A DNA stretch of 12,160 nt from an uncultured Helicobacteraceae bacterium (GTDB lineage: Bacteria > Campylobacterota > Campylobacteria > Campylobacterales > Helicobacteraceae), in contig CAJTQL010000019.1 in the NCBI GenBank assembly GCA_910578285.1, forward strand, positions 1 to 12,160, given 5' to 3'. This document shows positions 1 to 6,213 of this stretch, in pieces (position 1 is the first letter of the stretch; each line of letters begins with the position of its first letter). The notes under the pieces are model-generated. The model was not told the origin of the DNA and did not search any database. It saw nothing but the letters and a program-made list of their open reading frames with translations. A program made the position numbers and the translations under genes.

Positions 1-80
1 ATTCTCTAAGCAGCAAGATTCGCAAGATGAGCAATCCTCTTGTATTTCCAAACAAACCACAGGTTGATGTGAGGATATGA
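1..80 (+). CDS. 3' end of a gene related to the large protein gene at 1574-3286 (partial, possibly frame-disrupted)
   Basis: Read in the frame that stops at 78-80, the last residues are PNKPQVDVRI. The large protein encoded at 1574-3286 ends in PNKPIDMRA, so the tails match in PNKP, D and R. DNA similarity also continues upstream: AAGCAG..AGATTCGCAA occurs at 8-25 here and at 3197-3214 there. From that shared point to the stop there are 73 bases here and 90 there, a difference that is not a multiple of three. The upstream similarity (KQQDSQ against KQADSQ) therefore lies in another frame, which would stop at 65-67. This is seen directly. The inference is a neighbouring paralogue, either with a diverged tail or decayed by a frameshift. 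The body of the gene is outside the window, so its state cannot be judged. Confidence 0.5.
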   Translation, partial: SLSSKIRKMSNPLVFPNKPQVDVRI

Positions 81-102
81 GACTGCGTGTCTAAGATTTC
101 TT

Positions 103-272
103 GTCATTGTGAGCAAAGCGAAGAATCTCATGATTTTCGCCCCGAGATTCTTCATTCGCTTATGCGCGTTCAGAATAACAAAATGGGGATTCTTTACTTG
201 TTAATTGCCACTTCGTCCTTCACTGTAATGACGTCCAATTGTCATTCTGAATCTCTTAGGCTGAAGAATCTC
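103..272. repeat. Cluster of three short dispersed repeat units
   Basis: Three units follow the pattern GT[C/T]ATT.TGA ... GAAGAATCTC: 103-129 on the plus strand, 144-179 on the minus strand, and 241-272 on the plus strand. The first two face each other, so GAAGAATCTC (120-129) and GAGATTCTTC (144-153) form a perfect 10-bp inverted repeat with a 14-base spacer. They fill much of the otherwise gene-free stretch 81-400. Short ORFs that cross it have no ribosome binding site and only reflect the repeat. Such units are probably non-coding dispersed palindromes, possibly forming RNA hairpins behind the gene that ends at 80. Confidence 0.6.
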
Positions 273-351
273 AAAATATCTCATAGCCCACGATTCTGCA
301 CCTGCATGCATGTTTGGAAACAAATCGTCATGACATTCCTTATTCATTTTA

Positions 352-380
352 TTGCATTTTTGCCGATATAGTAGTATCAT
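352..380 (+). promoter_or_regulatory. Candidate sigma70-type promoter for the 401-3286 gene cluster
   Basis: TTGCAT at 352-357 and TATCAT at 375-380 are separated by 17 bases, the standard spacing. A start near 387 would leave a leader of about 14 bases containing GGAAG ahead of the ATG at 401. The elements are imperfect and were found by eye. The -35 matters less in Helicobacter than the -10. Confidence 0.4.
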
Positions 381-385
381 ATCGG
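363..385. promoter_or_regulatory. Operator-like inverted repeat overlapping the promoter
   Basis: CCGATAT at 363-369 and ATATCGG at 379-385 are a perfect 7-bp inverted repeat with a 9-base spacer. The repeat covers the promoter spacer and the candidate -10, where a repressor dimer would block transcription. It is also only 5 bases ahead of the GGAAG ribosome binding site, so an RNA hairpin is an alternative. No regulator is identifiable here. Confidence 0.35.
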
Positions 386-400
386 AAAAAGGAAGCAGAA

Positions 401-658
401 ATGCGCGGTTTCATTCTAACAGCACTGCTTGGCATGATGTTTGCAGCTACGGCGATTCAGCCCATTTCTAACGGCAAAATCGAACAAATCCCAGCGAGTG
501 AATTTGAGAATGTCAAAAAGACATTCAAAACACTCAAAAAGGTAACGGATTCGAAAGGGAGAGCGATTGTTGCAGACATTCCTCTTGACCCCGCGACCGA
601 TGAAGTCTTTCAGTATGCGCTCAATGGCAACAAAACAATGTTGATTGTTGTTAATTAA
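401..658 (+). CDS. Small protein with Sec signal peptide, unknown function; possible 5' part of a split gene
   Basis: This is an 85-residue protein that I do not recognise. The ATG at 401 is chosen because GGAAG lies 5 bases upstream and because it opens directly into a signal peptide: MRGF, a hydrophobic stretch to about residue 18, and an ATA cleavage site before IQP. An upstream in-frame start at 314 would bury that signal. The mature part, about 67 residues, is polar and lysine-rich (KKTFKTLKKV) and has no cysteine. The TAA at 656-658 is followed after 16 bases by the next open frame, which lacks a signal peptide but has several cysteines. The pair may therefore be one exported protein broken by this stop plus a frame change near the T5 run at 672-676, or two coupled genes. 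Export is well supported; function is unknown. Confidence 0.6.
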   Translation: MRGFILTALLGMMFAATAIQPISNGKIEQIPASEFENVKKTFKTLKKVTDSKGRAIVADIPLDPATDEVFQYALNGNKTMLIVVN

Positions 659-674
659 GGGGCAGAGGAGCTTT

Positions 675-1559
675 TTGGGTGATACGATTATTCGTCCAGC
701 TACACTTGAGCTTGGGAAAACGCTATGTGCTTATCTTGGTAGCCATGACCCAGATACAACGGTTCCAGGGGGACCACAAGACCCACGTGTGGCAATCAAT
801 TCTGCTGGCGGTTGGTTCTATTTCACCAAGTATCCCGCAGGAGAATTGGTCATTATGGAAAGAAGTTCAGACCCAAAGAACAACCCCTCATTTTACTTTA
901 CTCTTGCTGGTGGAAAGCCTACTGTTCGACGTGTTCGGACACCAAATCTTACAACACAGAGTGTAAGTGCGCCTAAGGCTATTCCACTCAATGAATGGGT
1001 CTATATTCAAGGCAGGCAACAAGGGTTGGAACATAGTGTGGGTTGGAAAACGGCAAATGACGAAAGTACTGCTACAACAACTTTTGCTAATTCAGAAGCA
1101 CCAGTTAACGTTTTTGGTGGTAGTTTTTTTGATATGGGTTTTGTCAAATTACCGCTTGGTTCAATAAAAGTACCGCCCTGCACTTTGTATGAAGAAAATA
1201 GTGGAGTAGGATGTCAGACTTCATGTATAGGCAATGCGAGTAATTATATGCCACCAAAGCAACAAGGGTTTCGTGTGAAAGAATTTTTTTGGAATTCTAA
1301 ATCTCCCTTGTTTGCGCTCATGAATAATTACAATGCAGCTGAAAAAGAGCTATTTCAGCCGACCAATACTTTTGGTTTTGATATTGATTTAATTAATGCA
1401 TTGATAGATAGCTATGATGAACGTGGCACAAACAACACCGTTTTAATATTTGAAGATATTGGAATTCGAGATGCCAACATTGACCTCTATCTCAATAACC
1501 TAAGTAGTCCAACAGTGTATGGTTTTGATTTGCGTCGATTACCCACCGTAGATTATTGA
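675..1559 (+). CDS. Cysteine-containing protein of unknown function, possibly the 3' part of the split exported gene
   Basis: I do not recognise this protein of about 294 residues. The frame is open from 645. I favour the TTG at 675 because GAGGAG sits at 665-670, 4 bases before it; the first ATG in frame is at 855. The product has no signal peptide or membrane segment. It is rich in glycine, proline and aromatic residues (GGWFYF, GGSFFDMGF) and has four cysteines: one near the N terminus and three clustered around CTLYEENSGVGCQTSC, spanning about 1180-1225. Such a pattern suits a disulfide-bonded periplasmic or surface protein, which conflicts with the missing signal. It ends in TGA 14 bases before the next ATG, so it is probably co-transcribed with the large downstream gene. 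Its codons look more AT-rich than those of the core genes to the right, which may indicate acquisition. Confidence 0.6.
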   Translation: MGDTIIRPATLELGKTLCAYLGSHDPDTTVPGGPQDPRVAINSAGGWFYFTKYPAGELVIMERSSDPKNNPSFYFTLAGGKPTVRRVRTPNLTTQSVSAPKAIPLNEWVYIQGRQQGLEHSVGWKTANDESTATTTFANSEAPVNVFGGSFFDMGFVKLPLGSIKVPPCTLYEENSGVGCQTSCIGNASNYMPPKQQGFRVKEFFWNSKSPLFALMNNYNAAEKELFQPTNTFGFDIDLINALIDSYDERGTNNTVLIFEDIGIRDANIDLYLNNLSSPTVYGFDLRRLPTVDY

Positions 1560-1573
1560 TTAAGGAGCACACA

Positions 1574-3286
1574 ATGAATACCCTCAACACAGCCATTCCG
1601 TCTTGGCTACAATCCACATCAACATCATCATCACAGATACAGCAGCTCAATACAAAAGAAATCGAAGAGCTTGCAGAGTATGTCAAAGCAACAAGTTACG
1701 AGATTCCCAATATCAAAAATCGCCGCTTTGAAGATTTTATGTCGGGAATCATGTGGAACAAGAAACTCCCCGAAAATGGATTCTATACGCCGCCGGGCAC
1801 AATCTCTCGCGTTGGCGAAACAGCGAAACAAACGAGCGCAGGCAGTGTGTATGCAATCCTCAACGACAAAGAAATCTGGAACGACAAGGCGAACGCAAAC
1901 ACCATCAAAACAGCCTTTGGCGAGATGCGCGTTTCGCTCAAGCTCGATGGATACTATTATGACCTCGACAGCCTCAAGGAATTAAGCTTTCTTGACACAT
2001 TCAATGATGGTTTCATCACCAAAGAGGATTACTTCGCCGATAAACTTATCTTGCGTGGCTATGACGAAGACGGAAACGAGATTGAGCTGAACTTCTTCGA
2101 TGTCGTGGGGCAGTTCGACCTCACCGAGCTTTATAACGACAAAACAACAATGCTCAACAGCACGCAGCGCGCCCTAGACGCGAGCAACGCATGGCGCGCA
2201 CAACAGAATGGATTCCCGCCGCTTAGCACCACATACCAGAATCTCCAGCTCTCGCTGTATGGCAACAGCAGCTACCGCGCCGAAGTCAGCTACCAAAAGC
2301 ACGACACGAAAAACACGATTGCATTTTTCGAGAGCTATGCCGACAAAAAAGGTTGGATTGACTTCAAAAACGATGATGTGGCGCGGCGCATTTTCAGCAG
2401 CCAAAGCTTGCAACTCGCCTATCGCAAGGTTGGCGCGGACGGCGCATCGCGGCTTGAGAAAATCAGCTTTGCGACAAATTATAATAAGAATCTCGACATT
2501 TTTAATGCTGAAGTACCTGATGATAAGACAGGAATCAATGTCAAAATGCAAAAATATATGGCTGGTATGCGTGTGGGAAACCCCGACTTCGACCGCAGGG
2601 CGATATTTTCTGCGGTCGTAAATCAAGAGCCCATCAATGGTTATAATTATTGGATTGGACCAAGCCCGATTCTAAATGCCCAAGCCTTTAGCGATGTTAC
2701 GGGGCTTGCCTATACCCAAGCGAATGTGCAAAGGGTGAAAGAGGGATTAGAAAATGGGGGCGAGGAGTTTCTTGATTCTTTAACCGACATCGAAGCCGTT
2801 ACGGCGATGAGGCTTGACAAAGACACTGGCAAAATCACATTGCGCTTTAGCTCGGGACGCGAAACAACCATTGCAATGGAAGATTTATATTCCGACTCGG
2901 GAGAATTTATAGTTGACGAGAATGGTGAACGTGCAATGCAGATGAGCGGCGCGGCAGAGATGAGCGAAGAGGAGCTCAACGATTTGGATTTTGAGAAAGT
3001 CGGGGCGATTTTTGATGATTCTGGTAAGGTTACTTCGCTCAAGAGTTGGGGCATTACGGCGATTCAAAAGGCAACGTATGCAGATGGGCGCTTTCTCGGC
3101 TTTGTGCTCACAAACGCCGAAGGAATGAAATTTAATGTGAGGGAGATCTATAATCTCTCGTATCTCTCGGGAGGCTGGCTCGAGGGCAAACACGAGAAGC
3201 AGGCAGATTCGCAATCTGATTCTGCGTTGAAAACAGCGCCAAAGCCCATTGTTTCGCCCAACAAACCGATTGATATGAGGGCATAG
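1574..3286 (+). CDS. Large cysteine-free acidic protein with calcium-loop-like turns, unknown function
   Basis: This is a 570-residue protein. The ATG at 1574 is preceded by AAGGAG at 1562-1567 with ideal spacing; the in-frame TTG at 1556 has no such site. There is no signal peptide or membrane helix. The N terminus is Ser/Thr-rich (residues 14-20) and the whole protein lacks cysteine, as is common for substrates exported unfolded. Several acidic turns resemble EF-hand-like calcium loops: DTFNDGFITKED (141-152, with F at loop position 3), DEDGNEI (164-170), DKDTGKI (416-422), DENGE (448-452) and DDSGKV (481-486). The C-terminal tail after about residue 540 is polar and low in complexity and ends PNKPIDMRA, a motif shared with the gene tail at the window start. 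It lies 14 bases after the preceding gene, so probably the same transcript. A secreted or surface calcium-binding protein is an inference; no family is assigned. Confidence 0.8.
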   Translation: MNTLNTAIPSWLQSTSTSSSQIQQLNTKEIEELAEYVKATSYEIPNIKNRRFEDFMSGIMWNKKLPENGFYTPPGTISRVGETAKQTSAGSVYAILNDKEIWNDKANANTIKTAFGEMRVSLKLDGYYYDLDSLKELSFLDTFNDGFITKEDYFADKLILRGYDEDGNEIELNFFDVVGQFDLTELYNDKTTMLNSTQRALDASNAWRAQQNGFPPLSTTYQNLQLSLYGNSSYRAEVSYQKHDTKNTIAFFESYADKKGWIDFKNDDVARRIFSSQSLQLAYRKVGADGASRLEKISFATNYNKNLDIFNAEVPDDKTGINVKMQKYMAGMRVGNPDFDRRAIFSAVVNQEPINGYNYWIGPSPILNAQAFSDVTGLAYTQANVQRVKEGLENGGEEFLDSLTDIEAVTAMRLDKDTGKITLRFSSGRETTIAMEDLYSDSGEFIVDENGERAMQMSGAAEMSEEELNDLDFEKVGAIFDDSGKVTSLKSWGITAIQKATYADGRFLGFVLTNAEGMKFNVREIYNLSYLSGGWLEGKHEKQADSQSDSALKTAPKPIVSPNKPIDMRA

Positions 3287-3311
3287 TGTTGCGAGAGGGG
3301 AGGATTAGCGT

Positions 3312-3336
3312 CATTGCTTCGCGTCAGCTCGCAATG
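3312..3336. repeat. Short inverted repeat between convergent genes
   Basis: CATTGC at 3312-3317 and GCAATG at 3331-3336 flank a 13-base loop, with GTC before the left arm. It resembles a shortened copy of the longer CGTCATTG...CAATGACG palindrome at 4500-4598. It lies between the convergent ends of the large gene and the LicD-like gene. It could act as a weak bidirectional terminator, although no T-run follows on either side. Confidence 0.4.
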
Positions 3337-3371
3337 GCAAATAATAAGATTCTTGAGAAGATGTAAACACC

Positions 3372-4256
3372 TCACCCAATCACGTCCCGATAATGTAGTC
3401 TCTGCTGTTGCCATTCTAGCGGCGGGAACAACGTAATCTCAAAAGGCAGCTTCGCAAAATATTCTCGCAGTTTATACAACAATGGGTCATCATAGACGCT
3501 AAGCAATTGTTCGGTATAGCCTTGCGCTTTTTTATAATCCCCTGTGGTAAGCCCGTTTAAGATGTAACTAAACGCATCCGCAACGCGAATGTTCCCTTCA
3601 TCGACAATATTAGGATTGATGATGAAAAAGTTATGATTACGTGTGCGCATATTCCAATTTTCACCGTAAATCTCGCTCAAATGCACATCGCAAGGATGCG
3701 GGATAGGGAACGGGATTCCAAGATAATTCACAGATGTAAATTTAAATGGACTCACAGGTAGCTTAATCACATGTTGCCCTCGCATAAAGCCAAACCATAC
3801 CTTGCCATTCTCGGGTTTCAAGAAGCTTAGCTCGACAACGGCATCATCGGGCGGCAACCTCACCCCAAAGCCCCATTGCCCCATATATCCTCGTATATCG
3901 TAAGGTGATATTGTTATTGTGCAGCCCAAACGTTCGAGATTCTCGGCAAGCCATACCCTATCAACACTCCAAGGCAGCATCACATCAACATCAGAATCGC
4001 CCGGCAACAAATCACCATCGCGATAGATTCCAAGCAATGTGCCATGTGCCAAACAAAAGGGCACGTCAAGAGAATCAAGGAATTTTTTTATATCAAACAG
4101 CGCATTTTTGGATTTTTCATGAGCACTTGCCCCCCTTGATGTGGCTGTGGGGGGGGGGGGGGAGAATTTGTTGCCAAAACATCGGTGATGGCTTGGCGGT
4201 AGACGCGAACGCTTTGGGGATTCTGCCAATCGTCTGGAGCGCCCCTCCTGCAGCAA
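3372..4256 (-). CDS. LicD/fukutin-type nucleotidyltransferase domain, 3' part of a phase-variable gene (out of frame here)
   Basis: The recognisable domain starts after the C tract, about 4148 downwards. HGTLLGIYRDGD followed by PGDSDVDVML, at roughly 3973-4046, is the signature of LicD/fukutin-related proteins, in which the D.D.D cluster binds metal for nucleotidyl- or phosphoryl-group transfer (LicD attaches phosphocholine to surface glycans). The remainder (EIYGENW, then a helical C terminus) fits the family. The nominal start at 4256 is a TTG without a ribosome binding site, and everything from there to the C tract is an off-frame reading of the TPR segment. No in-frame start with a plausible binding site follows the tract, so this domain needs translation from the upstream frame. 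Removing one C joins them into about 360 residues. The likely role is adding a phospho-substituent to LPS or another surface glycan; the substrate is unknown. Confidence 0.75.
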   Translation of the reverse strand: MLQEGRSRRLAESPKRSRLPPSHHRCFGNKFSPPPPTATSRGASAHEKSKNALFDIKKFLDSLDVPFCLAHGTLLGIYRDGDLLPGDSDVDVMLPWSVDRVWLAENLERLGCTITISPYDIRGYMGQWGFGVRLPPDDAVVELSFLKPENGKVWFGFMRGQHVIKLPVSPFKFTSVNYLGIPFPIPHPCDVHLSEIYGENWNMRTRNHNFFIINPNIVDEGNIRVADAFSYILNGLTTGDYKKAQGYTEQLLSVYDDPLLYKLREYFAKLPFEITLFPPLEWQQQRLHYRDVIG

Positions 4257-4455
4257 TCCGCGTCAATACACTCTTATCAACCGCCAAAAGTTCACGCGCA
4301 AGCCGTTCAACTTTTGGCATATCGCCCGTGTGTTGGAGATACAATAGATACGACTTGATTCCATCAGCACTCTTAGGCGCAAGCTTGTAGGCTTTTTTGG
4401 CATATTGCTTTGTCTCATCGAATTTGCAGAGACCGAGGGCACATTGAAGCGCCAA
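4117..4455 (-). CDS. TPR-like N-terminal segment of the phase-variable LicD-type gene, terminated early by the C tract frame
   Basis: Residues 1-65 from the TTG at 4455 form helix pairs with tetratricopeptide-like spacing: ALGLCKFDETKQYAKKAYKL then AP, and LLYLQHTGDMPKVERLAREL. After ILPPPP, encoded by the C tract at 4149-4162, the frame runs only ten more residues to a TGA at 4117-4119. With one C fewer, the same frame enters the LicD-type domain. No ribosome binding site precedes the TTG. The frame stays open up to a TAA at 4498-4500, which overlaps the edge of a palindromic repeat, so the true 5' end may have been lost or displaced. The segment lies downstream of rlmN on the same strand and may be transcribed from that operon. 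TPR plus LicD fusions would fit a membrane-associated glycan-modifying enzyme, but that is inference. Confidence 0.65.
   Translation of the reverse strand: MALQCALGLCKFDETKQYAKKAYKLAPKSADGIKSYLLYLQHTGDMPKVERLARELLAVDKSVLTRIAAGGALQTIGRIPKAFASTAKPSPMFWQQILPPPPHSHIKGGKCS
4149..4162 (-). repeat. Homopolymeric C14 tract (G14 on plus strand): phase-variation switch
   Basis: Fourteen consecutive Gs on the plus strand read as C14 in the coding direction and encode the tail of a Leu codon plus four Pro codons. At 14 the frame ends within ten codons. At 13 or 16 it reads on as TATSRGASAH into the nucleotidyltransferase domain. Slipped-strand mispairing at such tracts is the standard ON/OFF mechanism for Helicobacter and Campylobacter surface genes. 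The exact count in a single assembly is uncertain by one or two. Confidence 0.85.
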
Positions 4456-4499
4456 GGTTTTGCGATGTTGCGGGTGGGGGCGCGAGGCAATCTGATGTT

Positions 4500-4598
4500 A
4501 TCGTCATTGTGAGCAAGCAGCGCGAGCGTGGCAATCGACGAGCAGAGAATCCCGACACATTCGATTGCTACGAGGCTAGCACCCTTCGCAATGACGAT
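4500..4598. repeat. 99-bp composite palindromic intergenic repeat
   Basis: Outer arms ATCGTCATTG (4500-4509) and CAATGACGAT (4589-4598) are a perfect 10-bp inverted repeat. Nested arms GCAATCGA (4531-4538) and TCGATTGC (4561-4568) are a perfect 8-bp pair. CGTCATTG..GAG...CAATGACG palindromes are widespread dispersed elements in bacteria, and the copies at 3312-3336 and 103-272 are related in style. The element fills the gap between rlmN and the TPR/LicD-type gene, and its edge supplies part of the stop in the latter's frame. It has no protein-coding content of its own and is probably a non-autonomous mobile or extragenic palindrome. Confidence 0.65.
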
Positions 4599-4628
4599 TA
4601 GAATCTTTTGTGATTTTGCACGTTTGAT

Positions 4629-5690
4629 TCAGAGCTGCGCTTGAGCGCGCACGTTCTTCTCCCGCAGCTGCCCGCACGCGGCGCTAATATCAAGCCCCAA
4701 GCTTTTGCGCAAACAAAGCAGCCCACGAGAAAGCAGAAACTCTTGAAACTTCCGCACAGATTCCGCGTTTGGGCGCGCAAAGCTGCTGCCCTCATGTGGG
4801 TTGAACAAAATCAGATTCACCTTTGCCTTAAATCCGTTCAAGAGCCGCACAAGCTCTTTTGCGCTTGCCAAATCATCATTCACATCTTTAATCATAATAT
4901 ACTCAAACAAGAGCCGCTTGCGCGAATCAAACGGAAATTGGCGCAACACATCGAGCACCTCACGAATGTTGTAGCTTCGGTTCATCGGAACAAGTTTGCT
5001 ACGCAAAACGTCATTCACGGCATGCAGCGAAAGTGCGAGCTGTACGCCAAGGTTGAGCTTGCCAAGCTGCTCGATGCGCGGGGCAATTCCGCTTGTCGAA
5101 ATCGTTTGCCTGCGCGGTGCAATCGAAAGCCCATCTTTGCTTGACAAAATCGTAATCGCGCGCACGACATTGTCAAAATTATCGAGCGGTTCGCCCATGC
5201 CCATAAAAACAATATTGAGCCCTTTTTGTGGTGCAAAGCCATTATCGCGCTTGATATGCACGACTTGTGCGACAATCTCGCCCGCGCTTAGGTTGCGGAC
5301 AAAGCCGCCTTTGCCTGTGTAGCAAAACGCACAGCCCACGCGGCAGCCAATCTGGGAAGATAGGCAGATGGTGTAGCGCGCTTCGCTCGCCTTTTCGCCG
5401 CTTTGTTCCTCGCGCATTTGTAGAAGCACAGCTTCATAGCTATGCCCATCGCGCGTGCCAAAGAGATATTTCTTGCTCCCATCTATGCTGTGCTCAATCT
5501 TTAGAATCGTAACGCATTGTGTCGAAAACGATTCTTTGAGCGTGGTGCGAAGCTCTTTTGAGACATTGCTCATCAAATCAAAATCGTCAATATAGCGATG
5601 ATAGAGCCAGCTATAGATTTGCTTTGCGCGGTAAGTGGGGCTAAATTGTTGCGCGAGTTCATCGAGCGTGTAATCATAGATATTGCGCAT
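4629..5690 (-). CDS. rlmN: Dual-specificity rRNA/tRNA adenine-C2 methyltransferase RlmN
   Basis: A 353-residue radical-SAM enzyme that methylates C2 of an adenosine in 23S rRNA near the peptidyl-transferase centre and, in E. coli, A37 of some tRNAs. The cluster motif C116-x3-C120-x2-C123 (GCRVGCAFC) is intact. The two further functional cysteines are also present: C109, seven residues before the cluster, and C339 in AACGQL, matching E. coli C118 and C355. Other family blocks are GMGEPLDN (164-171) and SLHA (221-224). The ATG at 5690 gives the usual family length; the open frame extends to 5879 but only over the upstream gene. The start overlaps the end of that gene by 17 bases, implying translational coupling. 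Loss of this enzyme alters susceptibility to ribosome-targeting antibiotics in other bacteria. Confidence 0.96.
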   Translation of the reverse strand: MRNIYDYTLDELAQQFSPTYRAKQIYSWLYHRYIDDFDLMSNVSKELRTTLKESFSTQCVTILKIEHSIDGSKKYLFGTRDGHSYEAVLLQMREEQSGEKASEARYTICLSSQIGCRVGCAFCYTGKGGFVRNLSAGEIVAQVVHIKRDNGFAPQKGLNIVFMGMGEPLDNFDNVVRAITILSSKDGLSIAPRRQTISTSGIAPRIEQLGKLNLGVQLALSLHAVNDVLRSKLVPMNRSYNIREVLDVLRQFPFDSRKRLLFEYIMIKDVNDDLASAKELVRLLNGFKAKVNLILFNPHEGSSFARPNAESVRKFQEFLLSRGLLCLRKSLGLDISAACGQLREKNVRAQAQL

Positions 5691-6213
5691 ATTGTTCTTT
5701 GATGTAGGATTCAAGCCGTGCATTTGCCTCTTGGCTATGAGCGAGAAAATCGTCATGCGCGTCTGTGTTTGTATAGTTGGTGAGGCAGAATACGCCCTTT
5801 GCAGGGATTTTGAAATGCTGCGCCACACGCAAAACCGAGAAAAATTCCATATTCTCATATGCAATTCCACGTTCGACAAATTGCAATGCGAGAGTGGAAT
5901 CGGTTGTGATGTAGTTGCTGCTATTCACAAGGATTCCATTTATCGGGTAATCGCCTGCGACAAGGACATTTTCAAGTGGGGTGTAACTCTTTTTTTCCCA
6001 AAGCGAGAGCTCAATTTGTGTTGCGCCGTTTGCCTCAAACACTTGCAAGAGTGGCAATGTTGGGTCATAGCTCCCTGCGCTGCCAACAAAGATGAGAATC
6101 TCGGGATTCTTTTGGAGCACAAGTTGTGTGAGATTGAGTGCGCATTCGACAAGCCCAATTCCAATGGCTTGCGCGAACGCGAAGGTTTCCATTTTGCCTG
6201 CACATAGAAACAT
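5674..6213 (-). CDS. Nucleoside phosphorylase superfamily protein (purine-nucleoside phosphorylase / MTAN-like), short
   Basis: The 179-residue product has the hallmarks of the PNP_UDP_1 fold. ILIFVGSAGSYDP (39-51) is the phosphate/ribose-binding GxAG loop. ENMEFFSVLRVAQ (120-132) corresponds to the family motif in which the Met-Glu pair contacts the ribose. The segment NTDAHDDF (149-156) sits where the catalytic Asp normally lies. It is shorter than typical members (about 230 residues), missing mainly N-terminal strand material, so substrate and activity are uncertain. The ATG at 6211-6213 shares one base with the hisF stop (TGATG), a strong sign of coupled translation. The gene lies between hisF and rlmN in one operon. 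A role in nucleoside or SAM-by-product salvage is inferred from the family only. Confidence 0.8.
   Translation of the reverse strand: MFLCAGKMETFAFAQAIGIGLVECALNLTQLVLQKNPEILIFVGSAGSYDPTLPLLQVFEANGATQIELSLWEKKSYTPLENVLVAGDYPINGILVNSSNYITTDSTLALQFVERGIAYENMEFFSVLRVAQHFKIPAKGVFCLTNYTNTDAHDDFLAHSQEANARLESYIKEQYAQYL

Noticed and set aside
103..272. CRISPR array
   Set aside because: Only three imperfect units in mixed orientation with irregular spacing, and no cas genes.
87..371. 94-codon open frame starting in the repeat cluster
   Set aside because: It reads through three dispersed repeat units, has no ribosome binding site, and its composition is not protein-like.
4263..4490. 75-codon minus-strand frame upstream of the LicD-type region, in the LicD frame
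   Set aside because: It is an off-frame reading of the TPR segment; the helical repeat pattern appears only in the other frame.
5683..6207. 174-codon plus-strand frame opposite the phosphorylase-like gene
   Set aside because: Antisense shadow; the minus-strand frame has clear family motifs and coupled overlaps, while this one is Cys/His-rich without motifs.
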